From Candidatus Fermentibacterota bacterium (GTDB taxonomy: Bacteria; Fermentibacterota; Fermentibacteria; Fermentibacterales; Fermentibacteraceae), in NCBI GenBank assembly GCA_022703195.1, contig JAKLEF010000152.1:1-5350 (forward strand): a DNA stretch of 5,350 bases, read 5' to 3'. Under the pieces are notes generated by a model. It did no database searches and was not told the DNA's origin. It saw only the letters and a list, made by a program, of their open reading frames with translations. Within the stretch, counting starts at the first letter, position 1, and every line of letters starts with the position of its first letter. Made by a program: the position numbers and the translations under genes. This document shows, piece after piece, positions 1-5,350 of the stretch.

Positions 1-2
1 TC

Positions 3-1436
3 CACCCGCCCGTCGACGCGGCATGGCATCACGAATGGGCATCCCTCGTGGCCTCGGGCGATGTCCTCGCGTTTGCGCCGTACTTCCGCGCCCCGCTCTA
101 TCCGTGGCTCCTGGGGGCGTGGTACGCACTGGCGGGATCGTCCGTACAGGCGGGGGCATTGTTATCCCTGGCAGTCTCGGTTGCAGGATGCGTGCTCCTG
201 CACAGGGCCGCCCTGCTGTTCACGGGGAGGCGCGCCGCGCTCGCCGCGGCCCTCTCCTGGTCCCTCTGGGCCCCCGCCGTGTTCCAGTCCTCGACCCTTC
301 TGATAGAGCCCCTCTACATGACGCTGCTGATCGCCTCCCTCCTTCTGCTCCGCGGGGGGCGCCCCTCCTGGGCGTCCCTCCTGATGGGTCTTGCCGCCAT
401 AGCGAGGCCGGGAGCCCTGCTGCTGATTCCGACCCTGTTCATGCCAGCCGGTCGCAGGAGGTATCTGAGGCTGCTGCCAGCGCTCGCCCCCGCAGCCCTC
501 GTATGGGGCGTCAACTCCTGCGCCGGCGATCCGGGCGTGTTCATCTCCTCCCAGGGAGGCATCAACCTCTATCTCGGCAATGCCGCGGAGGCTGACGGGA
601 TGACCGCCTTCGCCCCGAGACCCCCCGACGGCTCCGTGGTCCGGCCCGACAACGTATGGTCGGCCAGCGTGCTCGGTGCCCCGCCCGGCTCCACGGAGTC
701 AGCCGTGTCGCGGTACTGGACTGCCAGGGCCGCCGGATCGGCCATGGACGACCCGGCCCGCTGGGCGGCGCTCACCGCGCGGAAGGCCCTTCTCCTCCTC
801 TCACCGGTGGAGATCCCCGGCAACTACGACCTCTACTACATGCGCGGATCGTCGCGGCTCCTGGGCGTACTGCTGCTGCCGCCGCCCTGGTGCGTCCCGT
901 TCTCGATCCTCCTGCTGCTGCTGCCACAGGTGCTCGCATCGGGGAGGGCGGACTGCGGCGACAGGCTCCTCGCGGCCTGGGTCCTGCTGCTCCTGGCCGG
1001 TGTCCTGCCGTTCTTCGTCACGGGGAGGTTCAGGCTGCCCGCGATACCGTTCATCCTGCTCCTGTACGCCCGGAGGCTGCCCAGGAGGGCTCCCGGGCTG
1101 ATACCGCTGGCCGCGGGGCTCGCGCTCGCAGCCGGGGGGGCGCTTGCGTCGGGGGGGCTCGCAGGTAGGTCAGGCGTGAACATGCCCTTCCAGGATGCGC
1201 TCGCCCACGTCGAGGAAGGCAGGACGGCCGAGGCCGAGGTTCTGTTCCTGATGTCGCTGGACAGGTCCTCCCTCAGGCCCGACCTCAACATGAACAGGGT
1301 CGAGGCCATGCACGACCTCGGCCTCCTGGCAGCGCGGAGGGGCGATCTGGAGGAGGCGGCGGGATGGTGGAGGGCCGCCCTCGCTCTGGCGCCAGGGTTC
1401 ACGCCCTCCCGCGAGGCGCTGGAGGCCATGCCCTAG
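3..1436 (+). CDS. Polytopic membrane glycosyltransferase (GT39/PMT-like, GT-C fold) with C-terminal TPRs, 5'-partial
   Basis: This is probably an integral-membrane GT-C glycosyltransferase that moves a sugar from a polyprenyl-phosphate carrier to an acceptor on the outer face of the inner membrane. The frame is open to the window edge. The first GTG (base 48) is inside conserved sequence, because the codons before it read PVDAAWHHEWA and lead into APYFRAPLYPWLL. That is the usual first external loop of this family, so the true start is upstream and the Asp at bases 15-17 may be the catalytic acidic residue. Counting from GTG 48, about ten hydrophobic helices lie between residues 15 and 370. 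Family-style motifs are GGINLYLGN (about 170), EIPGNYDLYYMR (about 255) and GRFRLPAIPF (about 326). Residues about 380-455 form one or two TPR-like helix pairs. The substrate cannot be told from sequence. It could also be called an ArnT-like or DUF2723-like protein, but GT39 fits best. Confidence 0.8.
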   Translation, partial: HPPVDAAWHHEWASLVASGDVLAFAPYFRAPLYPWLLGAWYALAGSSVQAGALLSLAVSVAGCVLLHRAALLFTGRRAALAAALSWSLWAPAVFQSSTLLIEPLYMTLLIASLLLLRGGRPSWASLLMGLAAIARPGALLLIPTLFMPAGRRRYLRLLPALAPAALVWGVNSCAGDPGVFISSQGGINLYLGNAAEADGMTAFAPRPPDGSVVRPDNVWSASVLGAPPGSTESAVSRYWTARAAGSAMDDPARWAALTARKALLLLSPVEIPGNYDLYYMRGSSRLLGVLLLPPPWCVPFSILLLLLPQVLASGRADCGDRLLAAWVLLLLAGVLPFFVTGRFRLPAIPFILLLYARRLPRRAPGLIPLAAGLALAAGGALASGGLAGRSGVNMPFQDALAHVEEGRTAEAEVLFLMSLDRSSLRPDLNMNRVEAMHDLGLLAARRGDLEEAAGWWRAALALAPGFTPSREALEAMP

Positions 1437-1458
1437 TCCGGCCAGCCCGCCGCCGGAC
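1436..1458 (+). terminator. Possible weak terminator hairpin after the glycosyltransferase gene
   Basis: GTCCGGC (1436-1442) and GCCGGAC (1452-1458) form a perfect 7-bp GC-rich stem around a 9-base loop, starting at the last base of the glycosyltransferase stop codon. The bases after it (ATATTCGGG) are not a T-tract, so this is not a classical intrinsic terminator. It may be a 3'-end-stabilising hairpin, or chance in GC-rich DNA. Confidence 0.35.
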
Positions 1459-1495
1459 ATATTCGGGAGCAGTCGCGGAAGTGGCCAACAATGCG

Positions 1496-1503
1496 AAAGG
1501 AAG
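1496..1503 (+). promoter_or_regulatory. Shine-Dalgarno site that selects the nfu start at 1509
   Basis: AAAGGAAG ends 5 bases before ATG 1509, and its AGGA core lies 7 bases before it. This favours 1509 over the in-frame ATG at 1491, whose upstream GGAAG (1477-1481) is a weaker but not impossible site. The 1509 start also gives the usual short N-terminus of stand-alone Nfu proteins. Confidence 0.6.
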
Positions 1504-1508
1504 AAGCA

Positions 1509-1757
1509 ATGGCCGATCAGGTGGAGTTCAACGAGGCCAATGTGCGGGCCGAGATCGAGAAGATCCGTCCGTTCCTCCAGAACGACGGCGGCGACATTGA
1601 GTTCGTGGCGCTCGAGGGCAACGTGGCGAGGGTCAGGCTCAAGGGGTCCTGCTCGGGCTGCGCCTTCGCCTCCCTGACGCTCCAGTTCAGCGTCGAGAAG
1701 ACCCTGAAGCAGACTTTCCCCCAGCTGGAGAGGGTGGAGAACGTCCAGGGAGCATAG
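1509..1757 (+). CDS. NifU C-terminal-domain (Nfu-type) iron-sulfur cluster carrier
   Basis: This is a cytosolic Fe-S scaffold or carrier protein that holds a [4Fe-4S] cluster between subunits and passes it to client enzymes. The 82-residue product is a stand-alone Nfu domain and covers the whole family fold. The N-terminal part has the pattern IRPFLQNDGGDIEFV (about 16-30). The cluster-binding CxxC is Cys48-Ser-Gly-Cys51 inside GSCSGCAFASLTL, and a terminal helix with VEKTLKQTFPQLERV follows. No A-type scaffold, IscU or thioredoxin-like domain is attached. I chose ATG 1509 over ATG 1491 because of the better Shine-Dalgarno site. It lies 72 bases after the glycosyltransferase gene, and its end is against the rsmB reading frame, so it is probably the first gene of the operon. 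The name nfu is reasonable, but the family has several symbols (nfuA, nifU-like), so none is given. Confidence 0.9.
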   Translation: MADQVEFNEANVRAEIEKIRPFLQNDGGDIEFVALEGNVARVRLKGSCSGCAFASLTLQFSVEKTLKQTFPQLERVENVQGA

Positions 1758-1863
1758 GGGGCCGGGAGCCAGGAAGGCTGCCGTCGACCTGCTCTGCGGA
1801 AGGGATGCCCGGGGTGTCTCCGGCAGGGACAGGGACTTCGCATTCCTCCTCGAGCGCGGGGCG
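1756..1863 (+). other. rsmB: Coding 5' extension of rsmB without a canonical start codon
   Basis: The rsmB frame stays open from 1708 (after the in-frame TGA at 1705-1707). From 1756 it reads as 36 codons that look like the missing start of the NusB-like RNA-binding domain: GARKAAVDLLCGRD, then DRDFAFLLERGAVAWRLRLD across the GTG. Known RsmB proteins have this same A..L..(D)R.FA..L..G pattern at the N-terminus. No ATG, GTG or TTG lies in frame between 1708 and 1864. The only near-cognate codon in a useful place is CTG at 1789, 11 bases after AGGAAGG (1771-1777). Either the gene starts at a non-canonical codon or a base has been lost near 1755. Confidence 0.65.
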
Positions 1864-2931
1864 GTGGCCTGGAGGCTCCGGCTGGATGCGGCCCTGGAGC
1901 CGTTCTGCTCGCGGCCGCTCCAGTCCCTTCAGATCGAGGTTCTCTCAGCGCTGCGCATCGGTGCGTTCCAGCTCCTCGTCCTGGACACCCCGGCGCACGC
2001 CGCGGTGTCGGCCACCGTCGACGCCTGTCCTCCGAGGGCCAGGCCCTTCGTCAACGCGGTCCTGAGAAGGCTCGCCGCCGAGGGCGAGCCCCGCGACCTC
2101 CCACCGTGGATCGCCCAGTCACATCCCCGCGAGCTCTGGGACCGCTGGTCCGCCCGCTACGGCGCAGCGGGGGCCGAAACCCTCATGCGCTGGGACAACT
2201 CCCCTCCCGATCTGGGCTGCTGGTGTCCCTCCCGCGAGGTCGAGGGTGCACCCGGCCGCTACCTGGAAGGCTACAGGTACTTCGAGAGGTCGGGCAGGCT
2301 GGATCCATCCGGCATGGAAGGGATCTACGTGCAGGACGAGGGCGCGGCGGTCGTTGCCTCGGGAGCCGCCAGCCTCCCCGGGGAGACAGTGCTCGACATC
2401 TGCGCCGCACCGGGCGGCAAGACGGCCCATCTCGCCTCGAAGGGCGGGACGGTCCTCTCCATCGATTCCTCCGTCGAACGCATGGGGCTGTGGAAGGAGA
2501 ACGCGCGCCGCCTGGGCTGGGAGTCATGCCACCCTGTCGTTGCCGACTGCACAGCCCTCCCGGTGAGCTCCGCCGACAGGGTGGTGGTGGATGCCCCGTG
2601 CACCGGGACCGGCGTCCTCAGGAGGAGGACCGACGCGAGATGGGGCTTCAGCGCAGGGCTTCTGGCCAGATGCACGGCCGTACAGGCCGCGCTTCTCGAT
2701 GCCGCGGCGGAGTGCGTCAGGCCGGGGGGGAGCCTCGTCTACTCCGTGTGCAGCCTCGAGCCCGAGGAATCCACGATGCAGGTCTCCCGCTTCGAGGATG
2801 CGCACCCCGGCTACAGGCGGGCCGAGTTCCCCGCGCCGGGGGTTCTTGTCAGGGACGGCATGCTGTGCATATTCCCACCCGAACACGGCATCGACGGACA
2901 TTTCGCAGTCCGCTGGGAGAGGATGAGTTGA
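1864..2931 (+). CDS. rsmB: 16S rRNA (cytosine-967-C5)-methyltransferase RsmB
   Basis: RsmB transfers a methyl group from S-adenosylmethionine to C5 of a conserved 16S rRNA cytosine (C967 in E. coli) during small-subunit assembly. From GTG 1864 the frame gives 355 residues. The start of the NusB-like domain is encoded upstream, so the full protein is nearer 390 (E. coli 429). Residues 1-75 complete the NusB-like domain (LRIGAFQLLVLDTPAHAAV, FVNAVLRRL). Residues about 155-355 are the Rossmann methyltransferase: SAM-binding DICAAPGGKT (178-187), motif IV DAPCTGTGVLRR with Cys246, and motif VI YSVCSLEPEE with Cys296. The 50-residue cysteine spacing matches E. coli Cys325/Cys375, where the second is the nucleophile, so the enzyme looks active. 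The linker between the domains is shorter than usual. It overlaps the next gene by 4 bases. Confidence 0.93.
   Translation: MAWRLRLDAALEPFCSRPLQSLQIEVLSALRIGAFQLLVLDTPAHAAVSATVDACPPRARPFVNAVLRRLAAEGEPRDLPPWIAQSHPRELWDRWSARYGAAGAETLMRWDNSPPDLGCWCPSREVEGAPGRYLEGYRYFERSGRLDPSGMEGIYVQDEGAAVVASGAASLPGETVLDICAAPGGKTAHLASKGGTVLSIDSSVERMGLWKENARRLGWESCHPVVADCTALPVSSADRVVVDAPCTGTGVLRRRTDARWGFSAGLLARCTAVQAALLDAAAECVRPGGSLVYSVCSLEPEESTMQVSRFEDAHPGYRRAEFPAPGVLVRDGMLCIFPPEHGIDGHFAVRWERMS
2915..2922 (+). promoter_or_regulatory. Shine-Dalgarno site supporting the TTG start of the PASTA gene
   Basis: GGGAGAGG within the last codons of rsmB ends 5 bases before TTG 2928. This spacing, and the TTGA overlap with the rsmB stop, decide in favour of TTG 2928 over the next in-frame ATG at 2976, which would remove half of the membrane anchor. 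Confidence 0.7.
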
Positions 2932-3731
2932 AAGACACTGGCAGGTTCCTCGTCCTCCTCCTGTCAGGGGCGGCCATGGCCTTCATAGCCGGAGCAGTCA
3001 TCGCCCCTCTCGCCTTCAGGACCCCGAGGTTCGTCACCGCGCTCGGCGCTTCGGCCCAGCCGGTCATCGTCCCTCAGGTCACGGGCTTCACCAGGCAGGA
3101 TGCCAGGCGCGAGATCGAGACTGCCAACCTGGTCCTGGCCGGCGAATGGTCCGAGTACGGGCCTGCCGAATCGGCCGGGCAGGTCATCAGGCAGGATCCG
3201 GCCCCGGGGACCCAGGTTCCCAGGGGGTCGCCGGTCAACGTATTCTGGAATGTGGGCCCGCTCTTCAGGCCCTACGACCCCGACATGCTGGTCGGGCTCA
3301 CGGCCACCGAGGCCGAGGAGATGATAGCGGACTGGCAGCTCTACACCTCCGGCAGGAGCCGCGCCCCGCACATCTCGGTCCCCGAGGGCAGGGTCATCTC
3401 GGTCCATCCCCGATATGCCGACAGCCTCCCGGTCTACATCCCCGTCAGGCTCCTCGTCTCGACCGGGTGGGACGGGATGCCCCTCTTCACCGGGATGGGG
3501 ATGGCCGAGGCCGAGAGCATCGCCGCAGTACACGAGCTGACGCTCGTGACAGAAGGCTCCGACATGGCGGGGGAGAGCGGGATGGACAGCCTCGTGGGCT
3601 CCCAGACACCGGCGCCCGGCACTTCGTACTTGCCGGGGGATACCGTGCGGGTGCGCATGACATTCACATCGCCGGCAGCCCCTGGCGCCGGGACGGAGGA
3701 ACCCGGCCAGCAGGGCTGGGGCCAGTGGTGA
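2928..3731 (+). CDS. Membrane-anchored protein with three PASTA domains
   Basis: PASTA domains bind peptidoglycan fragments or beta-lactam-like ligands outside the cytoplasmic membrane, so this is probably a wall-facing sensor or binding protein. The product has 267 residues. A short basic N-terminus is followed by one hydrophobic helix at about 7-30 (anchor or uncleaved signal). PASTA 1 spans about 46-111, with VPQVTGFTRQDARREIE and GQVIRQDPAPGTQVPRG. PASTA 2 spans about 112-185; it is more divergent, with GLTATEAEEMI and GRVISVHP. PASTA 3 spans about 186-252, with GMGMAEAESIA and VGSQTPAPGTSYLPGD. The tail is Gly/Gln/Pro/Trp-rich. No Ser/Thr kinase, penicillin-binding or transpeptidase domain is present. 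The start is TTG in a TTGA overlap with rsmB, and rpe follows after 7 bases, so the gene is translationally linked to both. Its role is inferred from the domains only. Confidence 0.88.
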   Translation: MKDTGRFLVLLLSGAAMAFIAGAVIAPLAFRTPRFVTALGASAQPVIVPQVTGFTRQDARREIETANLVLAGEWSEYGPAESAGQVIRQDPAPGTQVPRGSPVNVFWNVGPLFRPYDPDMLVGLTATEAEEMIADWQLYTSGRSRAPHISVPEGRVISVHPRYADSLPVYIPVRLLVSTGWDGMPLFTGMGMAEAESIAAVHELTLVTEGSDMAGESGMDSLVGSQTPAPGTSYLPGDTVRVRMTFTSPAAPGAGTEEPGQQGWGQW

Positions 3732-3738
3732 TTGCTGC

Positions 3739-4386
3739 ATGAAGCGCCTGATTTCGGCCTCGATCCTCTCCTGCGACCATGGGATGCTCAGCCCGGAGGC
3801 AGCCTCCATGGAGGCCGCCGGGGCTGACATGATCCACCTCGACGTCATGGACGGGGTCTTCGTGCCCGAGCTCACCTTCGGCCCCGCCGCCGCGGCCTCG
3901 ATATGCCGCGCGGTCGGTGTTCCAGTCGACGCGCATCTCATGGTGATGCATCCGGATACGCTCATCGACGGTTTCGCCGGGGCCGGGTGCAGGTACGTGA
4001 CCGTCCATGCCGAGACATGCCCCCACCTAGACAGGACTCTGGCGAGGATCCGTGAGATGGGATGCCTCTGCGGGGTCGCCCTGAACCCCGCCACCCCTCC
4101 GGAGGCGGTGAGATGGGTTCTCCCGGTCGTCGACCTGGTGCTGGTGATGACCGTGAACCCGGGCTACGGCGGACAGAGCCACATCGATCATGTCCGCCCC
4201 AAGATAGCTGTTCTGAGGCGCGGTCTAGACGAACTCGGCCGCGACGACGCCCTCGTCTCCGTCGACGGGGGAGTCGACTCCACGAATGCCGCCCTGCTGC
4301 GCAACTGCGGCGCCGACATGCTCGTGGCCGGATCGTTCATCGCCCGGAGCTCCGACCGGGCGGCAGCCATGGAGGCACTGAGATGA
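3739..4386 (+). CDS. rpe: Ribulose-phosphate 3-epimerase
   Basis: Rpe interconverts D-ribulose 5-phosphate and D-xylulose 5-phosphate in the cytosolic pentose phosphate pathway (and the Calvin cycle where that exists). The 215-residue TIM barrel has the normal family length (about 210-230). Visible motifs in order are SASILSCD (6-13), HLDVMDGVFVPELTFG (33-48) with metal or active-site His33, Asp35 and Met37, DAHLMV with His66, ALNPATP, VMTVNPGYGGQ (the family's phosphate-side loop), VDGGV with catalytic Asp176, and ADMLVAGSFIA at the phosphate-binding C-terminus. All key residues are present. ASILSCD has Cys where Ala is more common, a minor variation. ATG 3739 follows the PASTA stop by 7 bases, with a modest GGTGA site at 3727-3731. 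The stop overlaps the next start as ATGA. Allulose-phosphate epimerase (AlsE) is an alternative within the same fold, but the housekeeping context favours Rpe. Confidence 0.95.
   Translation: MKRLISASILSCDHGMLSPEAASMEAAGADMIHLDVMDGVFVPELTFGPAAAASICRAVGVPVDAHLMVMHPDTLIDGFAGAGCRYVTVHAETCPHLDRTLARIREMGCLCGVALNPATPPEAVRWVLPVVDLVLVMTVNPGYGGQSHIDHVRPKIAVLRRGLDELGRDDALVSVDGGVDSTNAALLRNCGADMLVAGSFIARSSDRAAAMEALR
4371..4375 (+). promoter_or_regulatory. Shine-Dalgarno site of the small lipoprotein gene
   Basis: GGAGG inside the 3' end of rpe lies 7 bases before ATG 4383. It is the best-matched ribosome binding site in the window and confirms the lipoprotein start in the ATGA overlap. Confidence 0.75.
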
Positions 4387-4724
4387 GGAAGGCCGTGCTG
4401 GCGGCATCCGGACTCCTGGCCCTGCTGGCGGCATCCTGCGGGACCCAGACCCGTTCCGTCGACGAGGGAACCGTGGAGGAGCTCCGTACGCTGTTCGAAC
4501 AGACGCAGTGCGAGTTCAGGATGGACGACCTGGCCTATGCCGTCTCGGTGCAGTTCCCCTATCTGGTGGAGGACTCGCTTCCCCCCGACGTGATCCCCGC
4601 CGGGGTCCCCGACAGCCTCACGGCATGTCCCGTGAGCCTCCTGTCCTATGCGATCCACTTCGAAGCCGACGGCATAACGGTGACATGTCCCTCCGGGCAC
4701 GGGTCCGTCACCGTCGATTACTAG
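4383..4724 (+). CDS. Small putative lipoprotein of unknown function
   Basis: I do not recognise this 113-residue protein. It begins with a lipoprotein-type signal: basic MRK, a hydrophobic stretch of Ala and Leu, then LLAAS before Cys19. The lipobox is acceptable although it has Ala at -3. After processing, about 95 residues would be tethered to the membrane outside the cytoplasm. The mature part is acidic near the start (DEGTVEEL) and has an amphipathic helix. It ends in a compact domain with Cys82-Pro and Cys102-Pro-Ser-Gly-His106-Gly separated by a beta-like, Tyr/Ile-rich stretch. Cys43 is a further cysteine. The CP...CPxGHG pair could be a disulfide or metal knuckle, as in the ends of some pseudopilin-like secreted proteins; this is only a resemblance. 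The start is set by ATGA overlap with rpe and a GGAGG site. It is the last gene before a new promoter. Confidence 0.75.
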   Translation: MRKAVLAASGLLALLAASCGTQTRSVDEGTVEELRTLFEQTQCEFRMDDLAYAVSVQFPYLVEDSLPPDVIPAGVPDSLTACPVSLLSYAIHFEADGITVTCPSGHGSVTVDY

Positions 4725-4727
4725 CAC

Positions 4728-4756
4728 TTGAAGTTGTGTGCAGCCTTGCATATGAT
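4728..4756 (+). promoter_or_regulatory. Sigma-70-like promoter for ffh
   Basis: TTGAAG (4728-4733) and TATGAT (4751-4756) are separated by exactly 17 bases and match the -35 and -10 consensus at 4/6 and 5/6 positions. The site begins 4 bases after the lipoprotein stop and lies in a locally AT-richer patch of an otherwise GC-rich window. Transcription would start near 4763, leaving a leader of about 30 bases that contains a hairpin. It is assigned from sequence only. Confidence 0.6.
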
Positions 4757-4766
4757 TGACTTTCTC

Positions 4767-4781
4767 CCGGCCTGCGGCCGG
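4767..4781 (+). other. GC-rich hairpin in the ffh leader
   Basis: CCGGCC (4767-4772), loop TGC and GGCCGG (4776-4781) form a perfect 6-bp stem just after the predicted transcription start and 12 bases before the ffh ATG. No T-tract follows, so a terminator is unlikely. The weak ribosome-binding-like GGTAGGG (4780-4786) starts at its 3' arm, so it may affect ffh translation or mRNA stability, or be chance. Confidence 0.4.
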
Positions 4782-4793
4782 TAGGGCCGACGG

Positions 4794-5350
4794 ATGCTCG
4801 AGAGGCTCTCGGAGAGGCTCGGATCCGTGCTCGACCGCCTGCGCGGGCGGGGGGTGGTTTCCGCCGCCGACGTGTCGGAGGCGATGCGCGAGATCAGGCG
4901 TGCGCTGCTCGAAGCCGATGTCAGCATCCGCGTCGCCCGCGACTTCGTCGAGCGGGCCGGGGCCGAGGCCCTGGGCGAGAAGGTCCTGAAGAGCCTCACG
5001 CCGGGCCAGCAGATCGTGAAGGTCATCCACGACCAGCTCGTCGGGCTCATGTCCCACGAGAGGACCGCGCCGGATACCGGCGGCAGGAGGCCGGTCGTGT
5101 GGCTCCTGGCCGGGCTCCAGGGTTCCGGCAAGACCACGACCGCGGCGAAGCTCGCGGTCTGGGCGGCCAGGAGGCGCGGGATGCGACCGCTGCTGGCGGC
5201 ATGCGACCTGCAGAGGCCCGCTGCCGTCGAACAGCTCGGGATCCTGGCCCGGAAGGCGGGCACCGGGTTCTTCGGCGAGAGGTCGGCCGGAGGTCCCGCC
5301 GACGTGGCGAGGGCCGCGCTGAAGCTCGCCGGCAGGGAGATGTACGATCT
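4794..5350 (+). CDS. ffh: Signal recognition particle GTPase Ffh (SRP54), 3'-partial
   Basis: Ffh binds 4.5S RNA and signal sequences of nascent membrane proteins and, by paired GTP hydrolysis with FtsY, delivers ribosomes to the Sec translocon. The frame from ATG 4794 has no stop before the edge (185 complete codons of about 440-450 expected). The N domain covers about 1-90, with MLERLSERLGSVLDRLRGRG, REIRRALLEADVSI and the highly conserved SLTPGQQIVKVI. The G domain begins with P-loop GLQGSGKTT (107-115, Lys113) followed by DLQRPAA (138-144). The order and wording of these motifs are those of Ffh rather than FtsY, which would have an acidic N-terminal extension. The remaining G motifs and the Met-rich M domain are off the edge. 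It has its own promoter and leader, so it is probably transcribed apart from, or in addition to, the upstream operon. Confidence 0.95.
   Translation, partial: MLERLSERLGSVLDRLRGRGVVSAADVSEAMREIRRALLEADVSIRVARDFVERAGAEALGEKVLKSLTPGQQIVKVIHDQLVGLMSHERTAPDTGGRRPVVWLLAGLQGSGKTTTAAKLAVWAARRRGMRPLLAACDLQRPAAVEQLGILARKAGTGFFGERSAGGPADVARAALKLAGREMYD

Noticed and set aside
23..595. 190-codon plus-strand frame at the left edge
   Set aside because: It is a shadow of the glycosyltransferase frame, which has clear transmembrane and family motifs.
836..1429. 197-codon minus-strand frame opposite the glycosyltransferase
   Set aside because: Its composition is antisense Ser/Arg/Ala-rich, and it has no plausible ribosome site or domain.
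2106..2927. Long upstream extension of the PASTA frame, in the +3 frame across rsmB
   Set aside because: It is Arg/Gly/Pro-rich shadow translation of rsmB. The real protein starts at TTG 2928, with a membrane helix and a Shine-Dalgarno site.
2928..3731. PASTA protein as a PrkC-like kinase
   Set aside because: There is no kinase domain before the membrane helix; only about 6 residues precede it.
2964..4094. 376-codon open frame on the minus strand
   Set aside because: It lies opposite the PASTA gene and rpe, both strongly supported by motifs. Its translation has no domain pattern and is typical antisense openness of GC-rich genes.
4724..4741. GCAC...GTGC inverted repeat after the lipoprotein stop as a terminator
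   Set aside because: The stem is only 4 bp with a 10-base loop and no T-tract, and it overlaps the -35 element of the better-supported promoter.
4188..5057. 289-codon open frame on the minus strand across rpe, the lipoprotein and ffh
   Set aside because: It covers the ends of two recognised genes and the ffh promoter, and shows no recognisable motif.
1..5350. CRISPR array, insertion sequence, tRNA or other RNA gene
   Set aside because: I saw no spaced direct repeats, transposase motifs, terminal inverted repeats or tRNA-like folds. Almost all bases are in supported genes.

Overview
The window is a compact, all-forward-strand stretch of a high-GC bacterial chromosome. Six of its coding regions are recognisable housekeeping or envelope genes; a seventh, a small lipoprotein, has no known function. 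By eye the GC content is about two thirds. Arginine is often written AGG, and start codons other than ATG are used (TTG for the PASTA gene). The gene set includes Nfu, RsmB, a PASTA protein, Rpe, a lipoprotein and Ffh. The style of the first protein, a GT-C enzyme with a TPR tail, resembles what is seen in uncultured FCB-like or deltaproteobacterial-like phyla. The lineage call is a low-confidence inference. The lipoprotein suggests a cell with an envelope that can hold lipoproteins.

Layout: 3-1436 is the 3' part of a polytopic membrane glycosyltransferase of the GT39/PMT type with a C-terminal TPR pair. Its 5' end lies outside the window. A short gap (1437-1508) carries a hairpin. A tightly packed run follows: nfu (Fe-S carrier, 1509-1757), rsmB (16S rRNA m5C methyltransferase, reading frame up to 2931), a membrane-anchored triple-PASTA protein (2928-3731), rpe (ribulose-phosphate 3-epimerase, 3739-4386) and a 113-residue lipoprotein (4383-4724). 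The genes overlap by 4 bases (TTGA at 2928-2931, ATGA at 4383-4386) or are separated by 7 bases, which points to one transcript. A 69-base gap (4725-4793) holds a good sigma-70-like promoter and a GC-rich hairpin. It is followed by ffh (SRP GTPase), which runs off the 3' edge at base 5350.

The order rsmB - PASTA protein - rpe recalls the well-known rsmB/prkC/rsgA/rpe neighbourhood of Gram-positive bacteria. Here the PASTA protein has no kinase domain. The genes do not form one pathway. They look like a growth-related housekeeping operon (ribosome modification, Fe-S delivery, pentose phosphate flux, cell wall sensing) followed by the start of a protein-targeting gene.

The most useful anomaly is the 5' end of rsmB. 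Its conserved NusB-like domain continues about 36 codons upstream of the first canonical in-frame start (GTG 1864), but that stretch has no ATG, GTG or TTG. Adding one G at 1755/1756 would create an ATGA overlap with nfu, so a sequence error, a recent 1-base loss or a non-canonical start are all possible. I found no mobile element, CRISPR array, RNA gene or evidence of an undescribed defence or other system.
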